Origin: Cornus controversa
Lineage: Eukaryota > Streptophyta > Magnoliopsida > Cornales > Cornaceae
DNA length: 64,000 nucleotides
Reading direction: 5' to 3'
Assembly (NCBI GenBank): GCA_026545225.1
Contig: CM048849.1
Location: 6,350,041 to 6,414,040 of the forward strand
Below are positions 22,787 through 33,324 of the stretch, piece by piece. The position numbers were made by a program, and so were the translations under genes. The number at the start of each line of letters is the position of its first letter. Position 1 is the first letter of the stretch. Below the pieces are notes generated by a model that was given only the letters and a program-made list of their open reading frames with translations, was not told the DNA's origin and did not search any database.

Positions 22787-23045
22787 ATCTAACATATGAG
22801 TCTACACCACACAGTCACACCACTCCCAAACAAACCCATTCCCAACTTCCATTCCACATAATCTGATGCAAATACATGCACCACTATCAGTAAGTCGCAC
22901 CACCCAATTTCCTGTTCACTTAATTTCCAACCACTTTGACAAATGAACCAAACTACAGCCAGGCGAGACTTTTATCCAAAATTATTACAAACGGAAGGGA
23001 CTAAAATTCACCAAATCAATATATGAAGGACGGTATTAGGGATAC

Positions 23046-23091
<46 letters not shown>

Positions 23092-23674
23092 TTCACCATT
23101 CCTAAACCTTAAGCACAAAATTCAGTTCTAAGCATCATATTAATTTATTATCATACAATCAATTTCTAACATAAGACCAGTACATATGCATCACATTCAA
23201 CCAATTCTGGACAAAATTAATTTCATAAACGCAAAGGACACCAAAAAAAAAAGAGAAGCAAATCATCAATTAAAGCTTAAGATGATTAGAATACCCCTAC
23301 CTTAGTAAGAAGACTCAAAGGAATTTCCACCCAAAATTGAAACGTGTAAAACCCGGAAGGTGGACTGTTAGAGGCGTAGAGAAAGCCAAGGAGAGCAATA
23401 AAACCTCTTGTGGCTTCCTCCCAATCTCAGCCCCAAGATGACTCACTGAACCAAAAGCACTCCAAATGCGAAATAAAAATTGTGGAAGTGTAAATCAAAG
23501 CGAGCCCGACGGACTTTCCTTCTTCACTTTCCTCAAATTCTCACTCTAAGTAGGTGAAAACCTAGAGAGAAGTTCTATGGTGGCCATGGTCTTTTAGAGA
23601 GAGAAAGAGAGAGAGAGAGAGCGGCTGATTTGGGGAATTGATAGGTAGCCGTTTTTCTCCTCTCCTTTTGTGTG
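22787..23674 (-). other. Solo-LTR sequence between hAT and TRIM
   Basis: No gene. It contains a long TA microsatellite (about 23050-23090) and a GA-rich run near 23595-23620. Treated as part of the LTR 9233-24456. Confidence 0.5.
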
Positions 23675-23923
23675 TGTAATAACCCTTGTGGACGGGTGTG
23701 AGTGGGCGGGTGCAAAGACAGACACTGAGCTGAGCTACCACACTGACAGGGTACAGGGTGATCAATCCCATATCGCCTGGGTGTGGAAAAAGGGATGTGC
23801 TTATATGTAGTATGTTCTCTTCAAATGGTATGAGGCCTTTTGGGGTAAACCCAAGAGCAAAACCGTGCGGGCTCAGACCCAAAGCGGATAATATCATACC
23901 ATGTGTTGGAGCGGGGTATTACA
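23675..23923 (+). repeat. TRIM 5' LTR
   Basis: 249 bp, TGTAATAACCC to GTATTACA. It differs from the 3' LTR by roughly a dozen substitutions and no indels by eye (about 95% identity), so the insertion is not very recent. Confidence 0.9.
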
Positions 23924-23997
23924 GTTGGTATCAGAGCCTGAACCCAGCCGGAAGTAAGTGTGCCGACGAAGGCGTCGGGCCTCGTAAGGGGGTGGAT

Positions 23998-24246
23998 TGT
24001 AGTAACCCTTGTGGACGGGTGTGAGTGGGCGGGTGCAAAGACAGACACTGGGCTGAGCTACCACACTGACAGGGTACAGGGTGCTCAATCCCACATTGCC
24101 TGGGCGTGGAAAAGGGGATGTGCTTATATGTAGTATGTTCTCTTCAAATGGTATGAGGCCTTCTGGGGTAAACCCAAGAGCAAAATCGTGCGGGCTCAGG
24201 CCCAAAGCGGACAATATCATACCATGTGTTGGAGCGGGGTATTACA
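23998..24246 (+). repeat. TRIM 3' LTR
   Basis: 249 bp, TGTAGTAACCC to GTATTACA, preceded by the purine tract. Confidence 0.9.
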
Positions 24247-24586
24247 GTGTGTGTGTATATATATGTCTACAAGTTGCCCTAATTTAAGAGTTGTCCTATT
24301 TTACCATTACGCCCTTTTATTTTTTTCTCTAGATACAAAAAGGGAGGTAAATATGTCACATAAAATGCACAAACTCATATTTCTTTAAAGTCACATATAT
24401 AGTCATATAAGGAAGAAACAATTAAATAAATAAATAAAAATTTTTGGGTCTTTACACTTCTTCACCACCATACCCACTATAAAAAAGTAAACTGTCCAAG
24501 GCTAAAAAGCTGTGTTGCAAGTCTGAAAAATCCCAAAAAAACTTTCACTGTCCAGTTGCTTCAAGTATGAAAATAAACCAATGAAA

Positions 24587-24650
24587 CATCCACTATCATC
24601 AATCATCATCAACATTTGCATCCACTATCATCAATCATCATCAACATTTG
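24587..24650. repeat. Exact 32-bp tandem duplication
   Basis: The unit starts catccactatcatcaatcat and ends catttg, present twice back to back without change. It lies in the right arm of the outer TIR element. Confidence 0.9.
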
Positions 24651-25074
24651 CAAAAAATCAAAAAGTTGTGCAATGACCTGTTTCATAGGATTTAGAAAAC
24701 AAAATTTAATAAAATTGCCCAAAATAACTACTTGGTGAAAATTATTTGCAACATCAAATCAAATACAAACAACCTAAACTTAGCAATTATATGCAACACG
24801 TTCAAATGACACTTAGTTGCATTAAACCAAACACAATTTTACCAAATAGGCCTCAATCATACAAAAGCCACAAATTATTAAAGTCAACTTGTTCAATTTT
24901 TTCTAGAAGAAACAGCATGATATGATGGTATAGATTAACAAAGGACACTTACAAAATGTAACTACTATACAAAATGAACTAAAAACGGACAAACAACTTA
25001 GAATACAAACTAAGTACATGACAACTCAACAAATAATTAACATAAACTAAATACAAACAAACATTGTATTATGA

Positions 25075-25380
25075 ACATAGGAAACAAAATTGTAACCAAT
25101 TAATGGTTAAGTGCATTATAACAAAAAATATTTTAAGTTCACAAGCTTAAAAAATACAAAAAGCTGTAATTTATAAGACCCAATTTGTTCCAATTTTCAA
25201 AATTCCCAAATTCTGTGTAAACCTAACTTCTCAATTATGAACACTGGAGGCAAAATTGCAACCAATTAACAAAAATATTTTAGGTTCATAAGCTTAAAAT
25301 ATACAAAAGTCCTAATTTATAAGACCCAATTTATTCCAATTTTAAAAATTCTCAAATTCTATGTAACCCTAATTTGGCCA
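25075..25380. repeat. ~150-bp imperfect tandem duplication
   Basis: Both units contain aaaattg.aaccaattaa, then aaaatattttag.ttca..agcttaaa, then taatttataagacccaattt and caaattct.tgtaa. They lie in the right arm of the outer TIR element. Confidence 0.8.
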
Positions 25381-25469
25381 TTTTACAAATAGATGATTCA
25401 AAACATAAATCGGGACAGTACTATGCTTATCAAGAGTAAAGGAAACTAACTAACACTATGTATATCAGT

Positions 25470-25640
25470 AGTGTATATGAGCATAAACCCTAACTACTAG
25501 AATGAGAAAGGTGATCGTACATGAGTATAAACCCTAACTACTAGAATGAGATAGAAAATCATAACTAATTATAAACCTTAACTACTAGAATGAGAGAGAA
25601 AATCGTAACTACTTAGATGAGTGTAAACCCTAGATCAAAA
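25470..25640. repeat. Short tandem repeat carrying AAACCCTA motifs
   Basis: Four imperfect ~50-60 bp units with ataaaccctaactactagaa and gaga.agaaaatc. The motif aaaccct(a) recurs as a plant telo-box-like sequence, but it is not telomeric DNA. Confidence 0.7.
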
Positions 25641-26187
25641 TTTTGTCTCATATAGCAAGATCATGAGAAAATAACTTTGGGTCATCAGTAGAGTAGTAGA
25701 CGAGTAGAAGGAGATAGAAAACTCAAAGAATTACTTTCAATAAAGTAGATGAGTAGAAGGAGAGAGAAATCACAAAACATTACCTTCACGTTCAACTTCT
25801 CGCTCGCTAGCACCTCACGACCGACGAACTTACACTTCCTGGTAGGTTCGTGTGGTGTGGTGGAAACCGTGGAATACAAGAGGGTGGAATACAAGAGAGA
25901 GAACAGAAGAGAGAGTTAGGAAAGTTGGGCTCTGTGATGAAAAATGAGGAGACCAAAAGTTGTATGTGTCAGCCGAATCATTTCAAGGGCAATTTGGACA
26001 ATCAAAAAATAATGTTATGATCAGCAACATGCAGTAAATAACAAGAGGCTATTTAAGTAAATCTACCAAGTCCGTTAACTCCACTAACCGACTGTTAACC
26101 TGACAGGGGAGGTCAGAGTTAAAATTCAAATACTTTAATATGAGGGTAATAAAAGGAAACCTCAGGGGAGGTGAGGGTAATTTACCC

Positions 26188-27674
26188 TTTTTTTTAGCAA
26201 AAACTCCTCACGCCCGAATATTACGAGACCCAATGAGATATAGATACAATTTTTATGTATGCATACGACCTCATAAATTTGAAACGCACAAAGAAGTGAG
26301 AGATGATCTTAAAACTTGATGGGTTTGAGAGAGCTTGAAGAGAAGATCCAAAATTTTGACCCAAATTGGTGGAAGACAAATTGATCTAAAAAAAAATTCA
26401 GCGTGTAACGTATCGACAATTTGTTGACTGGTAAGTTGTCCAATCAGACGTCGTTAGGTGATTGGGTTGGCTTAACTTCTTAATCAAAGGGATCTCTCTC
26501 GTTTAGTGTGGTTTAGGTAAATAGTGCAGTTTGGGTTTGGGATGTCTGAAGATTTTTCTATTTTTGGGTTTTAGACTGAGCGATGGAATGAACTTTTTTA
26601 ATTACAAAATATTTAAAATAATAAGGGCATAAATTTGACATGTTCTATTAACATGCATTAATGTTAGCCACTTATAAGGACACTTTTAAGGAGGTAATTG
26701 TAATTTTTCAAATGAGAGGTAAATATAATAAACTCTAATCATTTTTTTTATTTGATTTCTCTAGGTTAGTTATTACAGATCGACCTACATATATTACAAC
26801 AGTGGAGGCAGGTGCAATTTCCTGTAAAGCTAGTAAATGACCAAGGGTGTTCTCTGAACCCATACCAGAGTGTAAAAGTAACTTCATAGATACACGTAGA
26901 AATTTTTCACTACTGACGTGCTCTAATAAAAATTTAACGCATCTTCATTAATTACAAAGTCAGGGAAGATCCGTTTCAATCCACTTTACATTAGACATGA
27001 TCACTCAATAGGGCAATAGGCAAGCACATCAGTTTGCATTGGACATGATCACTCAATGTCTCAATAGGCAATTGGCAAGCACATTTGAAACATTTGTTTC
27101 GAATTGTAAAAATAAAGCATGATTGAAGTGTGTCAAAATATTTCAAAATTTTAGGTCGAATTTAGAAATATTATTTTGGTATTTTTATTGTGTTTCAGCA
27201 ACTGTACGAATAAAAATAAAACAAAAAACACTTAAAACATATTTTTTTGCCAATCGTGTTTTGGATTTTACTTAAAACACATTTGTACCAAAACACTTGT
27301 TCTGTTTTACAGAAACAAAACAATAAAAACAAAATGCATGTCAAACGGGCCTGTATCAGAATATACATGAGAATTTGATAGAACTTTCATTCTATATAGG
27401 TTTCTTGAATGCTAGAATTCTTTTTGAATTTGACTGAATTGCTTCCATATTTCTCTCCTTTTTCTACTGGCTTTCTTCTTCGGCAATCCCTCTGCCACTG
27501 AGCAAGAATTGGAATATCAAATTCATCTCACAGGGCTTTTGAATGTTCTCTCTGTCTCTCTCTATATTTATATATCTATATGAAAATGTGAATGGGGAGA
27601 AGAGATATGTGAGGATGAGATACCAGAGGATGAAGAGTTCTATAATTTTATTCTTCATATATACGGTAAAATAT
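26188..27674. other. Intergenic, no gene supported
   Basis: AT-rich sequence. A ~47-bp duplication with gacatgatcactcaat and aataggcaa.tggcaagcacat lies at about 26990-27085. Near 27130-27345 is a stretch rich in aaacacttg/caagtgttt motifs that may be an old TIR element. A 64-codon minus-strand frame (27464-27658) has no recognisable features. Confidence 0.5.
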
Positions 27675-29434
27675 AGGATAAAGTGCGAAAAACCCTCCTA
27701 TGATATATAAAATGTGCATATACACCCCTGTGTATAAAAAAACACCTCTTAAGTTATAAAATTGCGCAAATAAGGACTTATGAGTTCAAAATGACTAAAA
27801 TAACCTTATATCAGTACAATAAAGTAATAACAAACAAATATACTCAAGTAAAATGACTATTTAGGACAAAATAAACCCACAACCATTTGGGACAATGTTT
27901 GGAATATTTTCGTTCATTTGTCTTTCTAAAATTTCAGAAGACTCAATCGTTTGAACCCTAAAATTTCTGATGACTCGATCTTTTAAACCTAAGTTATAGA
28001 AGTGTTCAAATCTCTCTTAAGACTATTTTGATTGAGCCCTAAAACAGATCCATGAAACCATGCGATACTCTCTCCTCCCAGCGGCAAACGCGTCAGACTA
28101 GTGCCCTGCATCGCCCCCACCATGCTCATCAGCGGCGACGAATCGAACGCAATGCTTTTCCCTTTCGCCTTTGAGTAAATTGCCTCTGTCACAGAGTTAC
28201 ATGAACTAAACGTAATGTCACCACTGTGTATAGTTGTTATTTGACTTATGTATAGATGATCGTTCCTTTGGAAGCCAAAGGCATTTGATGGTGAAGCCTT
28301 ATAAGTACGTTAACACGTAAATGTTTTAATGAGTCCATTGACTTCTACAAACCAAATCATAAACGAAACCACCAAATAAACTTCCCAAGTCTTCCACGAA
28401 AAGTGAAATGTCTCGAACGATATAACGAAAATCAAACGTAAACAATCAAAGTAAACTTAACCCATTACCATCATTAATTAATTAAGGTACAACGTGTATG
28501 ACATATCCTGGATATTATATTGTCTTTCTATGTTTCATCATGTAAAGGTATCAAGCCTTATCCCCTGTTTTTATCTTCTTCTATTTCTCACTCTATTTCT
28601 TTGATGTCATTTAATTATAGAAGATAACTTCTATTAATAAACAATCAATGTAATGATAATCAAACTGGCCCAGTAGATATAAATGTGAATTGTGCACCAC
28701 CAACACCTCCTCCTCTGTTTCATATAGATGATCACCCTAATGAGAAGGTTCATCAAATTTCACCAATTTTAATCATAATGTTATGTGTTCTTGGTGTTGC
28801 TTTTCTTCTTGTTGGCTACTTCTTCTTGTTATGAAATACTATTCAGACTAGAACAATTCGAGGAGAAATTCACCAATATTTGAGAATACCATGAAATTGA
28901 AGATTTTTTCGATGAGAATTAGGTCATGTATTGGATCTCACCCCAACACTGTGGGTTTGCTCATGTGCTAGAAGCCTCTGTTTCACTTCTAAAGCAATAT
29001 GGTCTGTTGTGTGCATTTACTTTTAAAGCAGTGCTTATATGGTATGTTGTGCGCATTTACTGATTGTATATAATTTTATCAACTCAACTGCAGAAGGAAA
29101 TGATAAGCTTTTTTGTCCTTGGTAGGCATCAGTGCCCTTTAATATAGTACAGAGACGGGTTATACACACGACTCATTTTTTAATTCATATAACTATTCAT
29201 TTGGTATAACGATGAGAGAGAGATATGGTTTTTAATATATAAATTGCAAGAGGGGCATTTTGGGATATTAAAAGGGCAAAACTGAAATACAATATTTACT
29301 TTATGTCAAAAAGCGGTCAGAGGGGGTATATGCACGTTTTTGCAAAATTAAGGACTAACACAACTCATTTTAAAAAGTAGGAGATCATTATGCACAAACG
29401 GTATATCGTAGGGGAGTTTTTCCATCTTTACCCT
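27675..29434. mobile_element. TIR element (~1.76 kb) carrying gene-like fragments
   Basis: The left end aggataaagtgcgaaaaacc..cctatgatata..tgtgcata and the right end complement agggtaaagatggaaaaactcccctacgatata..tgtgcata form imperfect TIRs over more than 100 bp. AAAATAT flanks both ends (27668-27674 and 29435-29441). Inside, on the minus strand (28192-27989), is a 67-codon frame of normal amino-acid composition that I do not recognise. On the plus strand at 28650-28833 is a RING-gene-like fragment. The layout resembles a gene-capturing (Pack-type) non-autonomous element. No transposase. Confidence 0.65.
28650..28833 (+). pseudogene. Captured fragment resembling the N-terminus of an ATL-type RING-H2 gene
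   Basis: One frame reads a Pro-rich stretch (CAPPTPPPLFHID) followed by ISPILIIMLCVLGVAF and LLVGYF, then a stop at 28831-28833. A Pro-rich N-terminus followed by a single membrane helix beginning ISPIL is typical of ATL E3 ligases, in which a GLD motif and RING-H2 finger come next. Those are absent here. I see no start codon in frame. It lies inside the TIR element, so it is probably transduplicated host sequence. Confidence 0.45.
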
Positions 29435-29441
29435 AAAATAT

Positions 29442-30714
29442 ATACATCTTCTAAACAGGGGCATATAAATCCTTTGCCGTGATCTGATTGGTTAAACAGA
29501 GTGATTCAGTAGGTTGTGGACTATCTGATTACAATGTCTCAGATAAAACAAAAGTAATTCACTAACAGAGTCACACAAAAGTAATTCATTACACTGCCAT
29601 AGTCATAACAATGACCAGCCCTTCTCCTGATAAAATTAGTTGCTAGAAAATGACACATTCATGTCAAGAAATGCAATTAATATGAATACGTGCATTTTAA
29701 TCAATTAAGCCAATAACTTTCCCATTGACATATTTCTCTCTATCATATGCTATGAATTACTACCTCTTAATGTAATCGAGAAGTTTGAATAACACAAATT
29801 GCATAGAAAATTTTTAGTTATAATTTTTAGCTATATATTTAGAATATTGGAGGAAACCTAATTAAATTAAAATGTCTTGTTCTGCTGGAGAAATTTGTAT
29901 GTTAACTTACCCTCTCTCACTATTGATATATAAATGCAATTCCATCTTGTTCTATAATATAGTTTAATAATATTGTAAATTGTAAATCGAATGTATTATA
30001 TAATTCTTTTATATATTCTTTATATTAATACTGTCAAATATTTGAATTATTACGTGTAAAAATAAGTATTTGAGTTCATCCAAACCCTTTTTAATGGATA
30101 AAAGGGTACTGTCAAATCATGTTTCATTTTTTTTGTGTAGTTTTTCTTTATTTTTTTTTGTTTAGAGTTCAAGTAGAACCATCTTATTTAAAAGATTTCC
30201 TCCAAAGTAATTAAACAATAATTTTGAACATGATATTATTATTGGAAATAGGATGTTAGTTTAATTAATTATTTATTTTGAGTCCAAAACTAAAATGTGG
30301 ATGGTTTTATTTATTATGGTATCCAAACAACTAATTAACAAGGAGGGGTTGGTTTGCAATACTTGGTAATTTAGTGGCTTCATCACCTCAATGCCTTCAT
30401 ATGAGATAATATTTAAATAAAACATAAATATGAGTGCCAAAAATAAGAAAGAAATCAAAACAAATATGTTACCAGTTGTAGAACTAACAAACTTGGGTTG
30501 AATATAGAAAGGGCTTGGATTTATGCCAGAAAAATGAAAACTCTAACTCTATAGTATAATATAGTCCAAACAAACCCAATATTGTTATGTATTTACTACT
30601 TATTTTGCAGAGATACCTCTAGAGTTTTGACATAATATCTTTCACACCGATTACTTCAGTGCCCCTTTTTCCCATTTTGGAAAGAGTGGAGCGCAGTAGG
30701 CTGCAGCTAACATC

Positions 30715-30746
<32 letters not shown>

Positions 30747-32671
30747 ACATAGTGATGTCTCAAACAAGCATATGTTGCTTTGCTTGATACAATATCTAAT
30801 AATACATGTCAAACTCTTCTACCTTCTCAAAACAAAATGATGGCATTTAATACATGCATCAGCTTTGTTTCCCCTCTAATTTTCTTCAGAATATGTTTTC
30901 AAGAAGTTTCGCATCCTGGCATATTTAATAGATTGTTATGCCATGCAAACACCACACGGACACTTAACAAATGCATTATAGGCTCATTTATGGAGACTCA
31001 ATCTTGTAGATCCACTAGTTTTATTGAGTATTTTGTTTTGTTGCTCTACTTTGTCTGCAACTTAACTTTATGAAATGACATTTTTGGTAAGTAACATGAT
31101 CAACATCTAAATATTGAATCAAAGGGAAAAAAAATGTACAAGACAATACAGGATGAGACCATTGAAGACTCTCTTTGCTTCTCGCCAGACAATTCAAAGT
31201 AGAATATGACACTCAAACTTGTAACATGCATCTTAATGTAGATTGCAATATTAGTCATGCATTTGCATCTTTTTTCTTCTTATTGTTGCTCTTTGTTCCT
31301 CAAGAATTTTCTGTACGTAAGTTTCAAAAGGATTGTCATTGTTGGTGCTGCTGCTAAATTAGAAATTTTAATGAGTTATAAATTTTATTTTTCAGGGGAT
31401 TTATCAAGATTTGGTGGAAATTTCTATAAAAAAATTTGATGTTTTAGTTATCAATTCTTATATTAATTATGAAGTTTCACTCCCTCTCAGTTAATTCACA
31501 TTTCTGTGGGTCACTTAATTATCTTGGCATTCTGTAAACTTTTATTTTTCTTTCATGTTTCTTCCGAAATTGATTAATGAGAAATGCCGCAAGTTGTCAA
31601 AGCATGTTGCATTTTATACAGTAGACTGTTTGTAGAACTATACTGTAAGAGTCCCTCTTGCTTCTATACAATTCCTTGGGCACTTACACATCACTGAGTT
31701 TAGTTTGTGTGTGTTGTATGACTTGGGAAAAAAAGGTTAGAGATTTGTTGTGGTTTAGGTGTATTGATATGACATGTGTAAGAGTTTGTTTGGTTAAGAA
31801 TTATTAAAATTGTTGTTTGGTTAAGAGGTTGGTCAATTATAACAGAATATATAATAAGAGCAGTTTAGTCCTTTAATTCGAAATAAATTTTTGACGGCTG
31901 ATAAGGTCCGACTGAAAAGATAGTGTAATTTTCCAAACGTGAGAGGGTTGAAATAAAATAAAAGCGAACTACAAGAAATCTCCAAGTGTAAATTACCCAG
32001 TTAATTATAATCTAAGTAGTCTACAAATACACCTCCTTAGTAAACAAATGACAACTCTTCCCTAGTCCTTCTGCGCAAGAGTTGTGAATATTGAAAAGTA
32101 TTTATTCTGCATTGCTGCTCAGTTCTATACATTACCAAAAAAAAAAATATATATATATATGGTGGAAAAGAGGCTACTTGTGGAAAGAGATATATTCTAG
32201 GAAGAACAATGTAAGGTGGATGCGTACGACACAGAACAGTTATACGAAAGATTATAAAATAAAAAAAAGATACGGACACAACAAGGATACACTATAAAAT
32301 AATAATATAATATATTAATTATTTAACAAAAAAAATTACATTACAGAAATACTTTAATTTATTATCAAGTCATTAAGAACTAAACAAACTTATAAAAAAA
32401 ATAGACAAATAGATTAAAATAGATTAAAGAACTAAATTTTTAATCATAACTTAGTCGCAAATAATTTTCTTTCAAAATACTTGAATATTCATCTCCATCA
32501 CTGCTATGAAGTGTCCAACCCGTGTTCAAGCGTACGAGAGATATATTGTAATTCGATCACCAACACAATCTCTTGTGAAAAAGAGATCAATGCTACCAGT
32601 GAATTTGTTAGATTCCTTTTATGCGTGGCTGCATTTGTTGGATTCCTTTTAGAGCAATACTACACGTTATG
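29442..32671. other. Intergenic, no gene supported
   Basis: AT-rich, with a TA microsatellite at 30714-30739 and scattered short frames (for example 97 codons at 30780-31073) lacking domains or codon bias. No element ends are clear. Confidence 0.5.
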
Positions 32672-32825
32672 AAATTATTTTCATAAATTTGTATCATGAA
32701 TGATGTGGCAGGTAATAATTTCTATTATTTTAAGAGAAAAAATTAAATAAAGTCCCACCATATACGAAGTCCCATAATATTATCACCAGCTACATTATTC
32801 ATTATACAAATTCATGAAATAAAAT
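32672..32825. mobile_element. Short foldback MITE
   Basis: The left arm attttcataaatttgtatca..tgaatgatgt.gc.ggt.ataat pairs with the right arm (about 32775-32825) along ~45 bp, with a loop of ~55 bp. The whole unit is a ~154 bp hairpin. Family not assigned. Confidence 0.65.
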
Positions 32826-33324
32826 CATGATGTTTAATATTTTTCCTCCGTTTATGGGTCGCTGCAGTTTTCACGGCTACATTGAAGCTGGATTGATATT
32901 CTTACTCTAGTATCGGTATAAATAAAAAATTTCTTGCTTATTTCTCTTTCCCAATCATTAGCAAGGATAAATTACCCTTAGACCCTTTGAGATTTATTAA
33001 AATTACCTTCAGATGAATTTTTTTTTTAAATTATTCAGACACATTAACACTGTTAACTTTCATTATGAAAGTACAAAAATACCCCTTCACTTTTAATAAT
33101 TATATTGCTTACCTCACTGCTAATGTAAGCAAAAAAAAAAATTTAATATATCATAAATTGCATACAAATATAAAGAGTTATATACAAAAATATATCATTA
33201 AATATATATTATATTCACCGCTCCTCTCACCCTCATCCCGCCAACACCACAACCCTCTCCACCTCAACAGCCAAAACCAGACCGTCGCTGCCACCACTGT
33301 CACAGCTACCAAAAAAGGGGTCTC
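32826..33324. other. Intergenic, includes one end resembling the GGGTAAATTACC TIR family
   Basis: At 32964-33005 'gataaattacccttagaccc..gagattta' resembles the TIR of the elements at 8373 and 50105. No partner end is seen. The Copia pol fragment starts abruptly at about 33325. Confidence 0.4.

Larger units (their letters stand above)
23675..24246 (+). mobile_element. TRIM (terminal-repeat retrotransposon in miniature), TSD GTGTG
   Basis: Two 249-bp LTRs (TGTA..TTACA) flank only 74 bp of internal sequence. Directly after the first LTR is TGGTATCAGAGC (23926-23937), the PBS complementary to the 3' end of initiator methionine tRNA. Just before the second LTR is the purine tract aagggggtgga (to 23996). 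GTGTG is present on both sides (23670-23674 and 24247-24251), though the flank is GT-rich. There is no coding capacity, so it must have been mobilised in trans. Confidence 0.92.
9233..24456 (-). mobile_element. Solo LTR (minus orientation), fragmented by nested insertions, TSD CTTCT
   Basis: The left edge is TGTCACGCCCCG (9233). The right edge is TTTTGGGTCTTTACA (ends 24456). CTTCT flanks both sides (9228-9232 and 24457-24461). Read on the minus strand this is an LTR starting TGTAAAGACCC and ending CGGGGCGTGACA, the arrangement usual in plant LTR elements whose PBS follows the GTGACA end. A related end followed by a degenerate PBS complement is at 46118. Nested inside are a probable Helitron with a LINE, a hAT element and a TRIM. 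Without them the LTR would be about 4.6 kb, long but within range for plant LTRs. No PBS, polypurine tract or pol flanks it, hence solo LTR. Confidence 0.75.
8373..26187. mobile_element. TIR transposon, about 2.6 kb, split by a 15.2 kb nested insertion
   Basis: The left end reads gggtaaattaccctgacctc followed by ccctgaggtt..tcttattaccctca..attaaag. The right end (about 26125-26187) is its inverted complement with few changes, giving TIRs of about 60 bp. A short member of the same family is at 50105-50543. After removing the solo LTR and its target repeat, about 2.59 kb remains (8373-9232 and 24462-26187). No transposase is visible. I see no clear target duplication, so two separate copies brought together by deletion remain possible. 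The right arm holds an exon-like minus-strand ORF (25894-25780) ending at a GAAG|GTAATG donor, possibly captured host sequence. Confidence 0.6.

Noticed and set aside
23675..24246. 5S-derived Cassandra TRIM
   Set aside because: The LTR does not show the 5S rRNA internal promoter boxes.
25470..25640. Interstitial telomere
   Set aside because: AAACCCTA words are spaced inside ~55-bp units, not head-to-tail heptamers.
32091..32297. Short frames on both strands around 32037-32297
   Set aside because: AT-rich with an A/T run, no domain or splice context.
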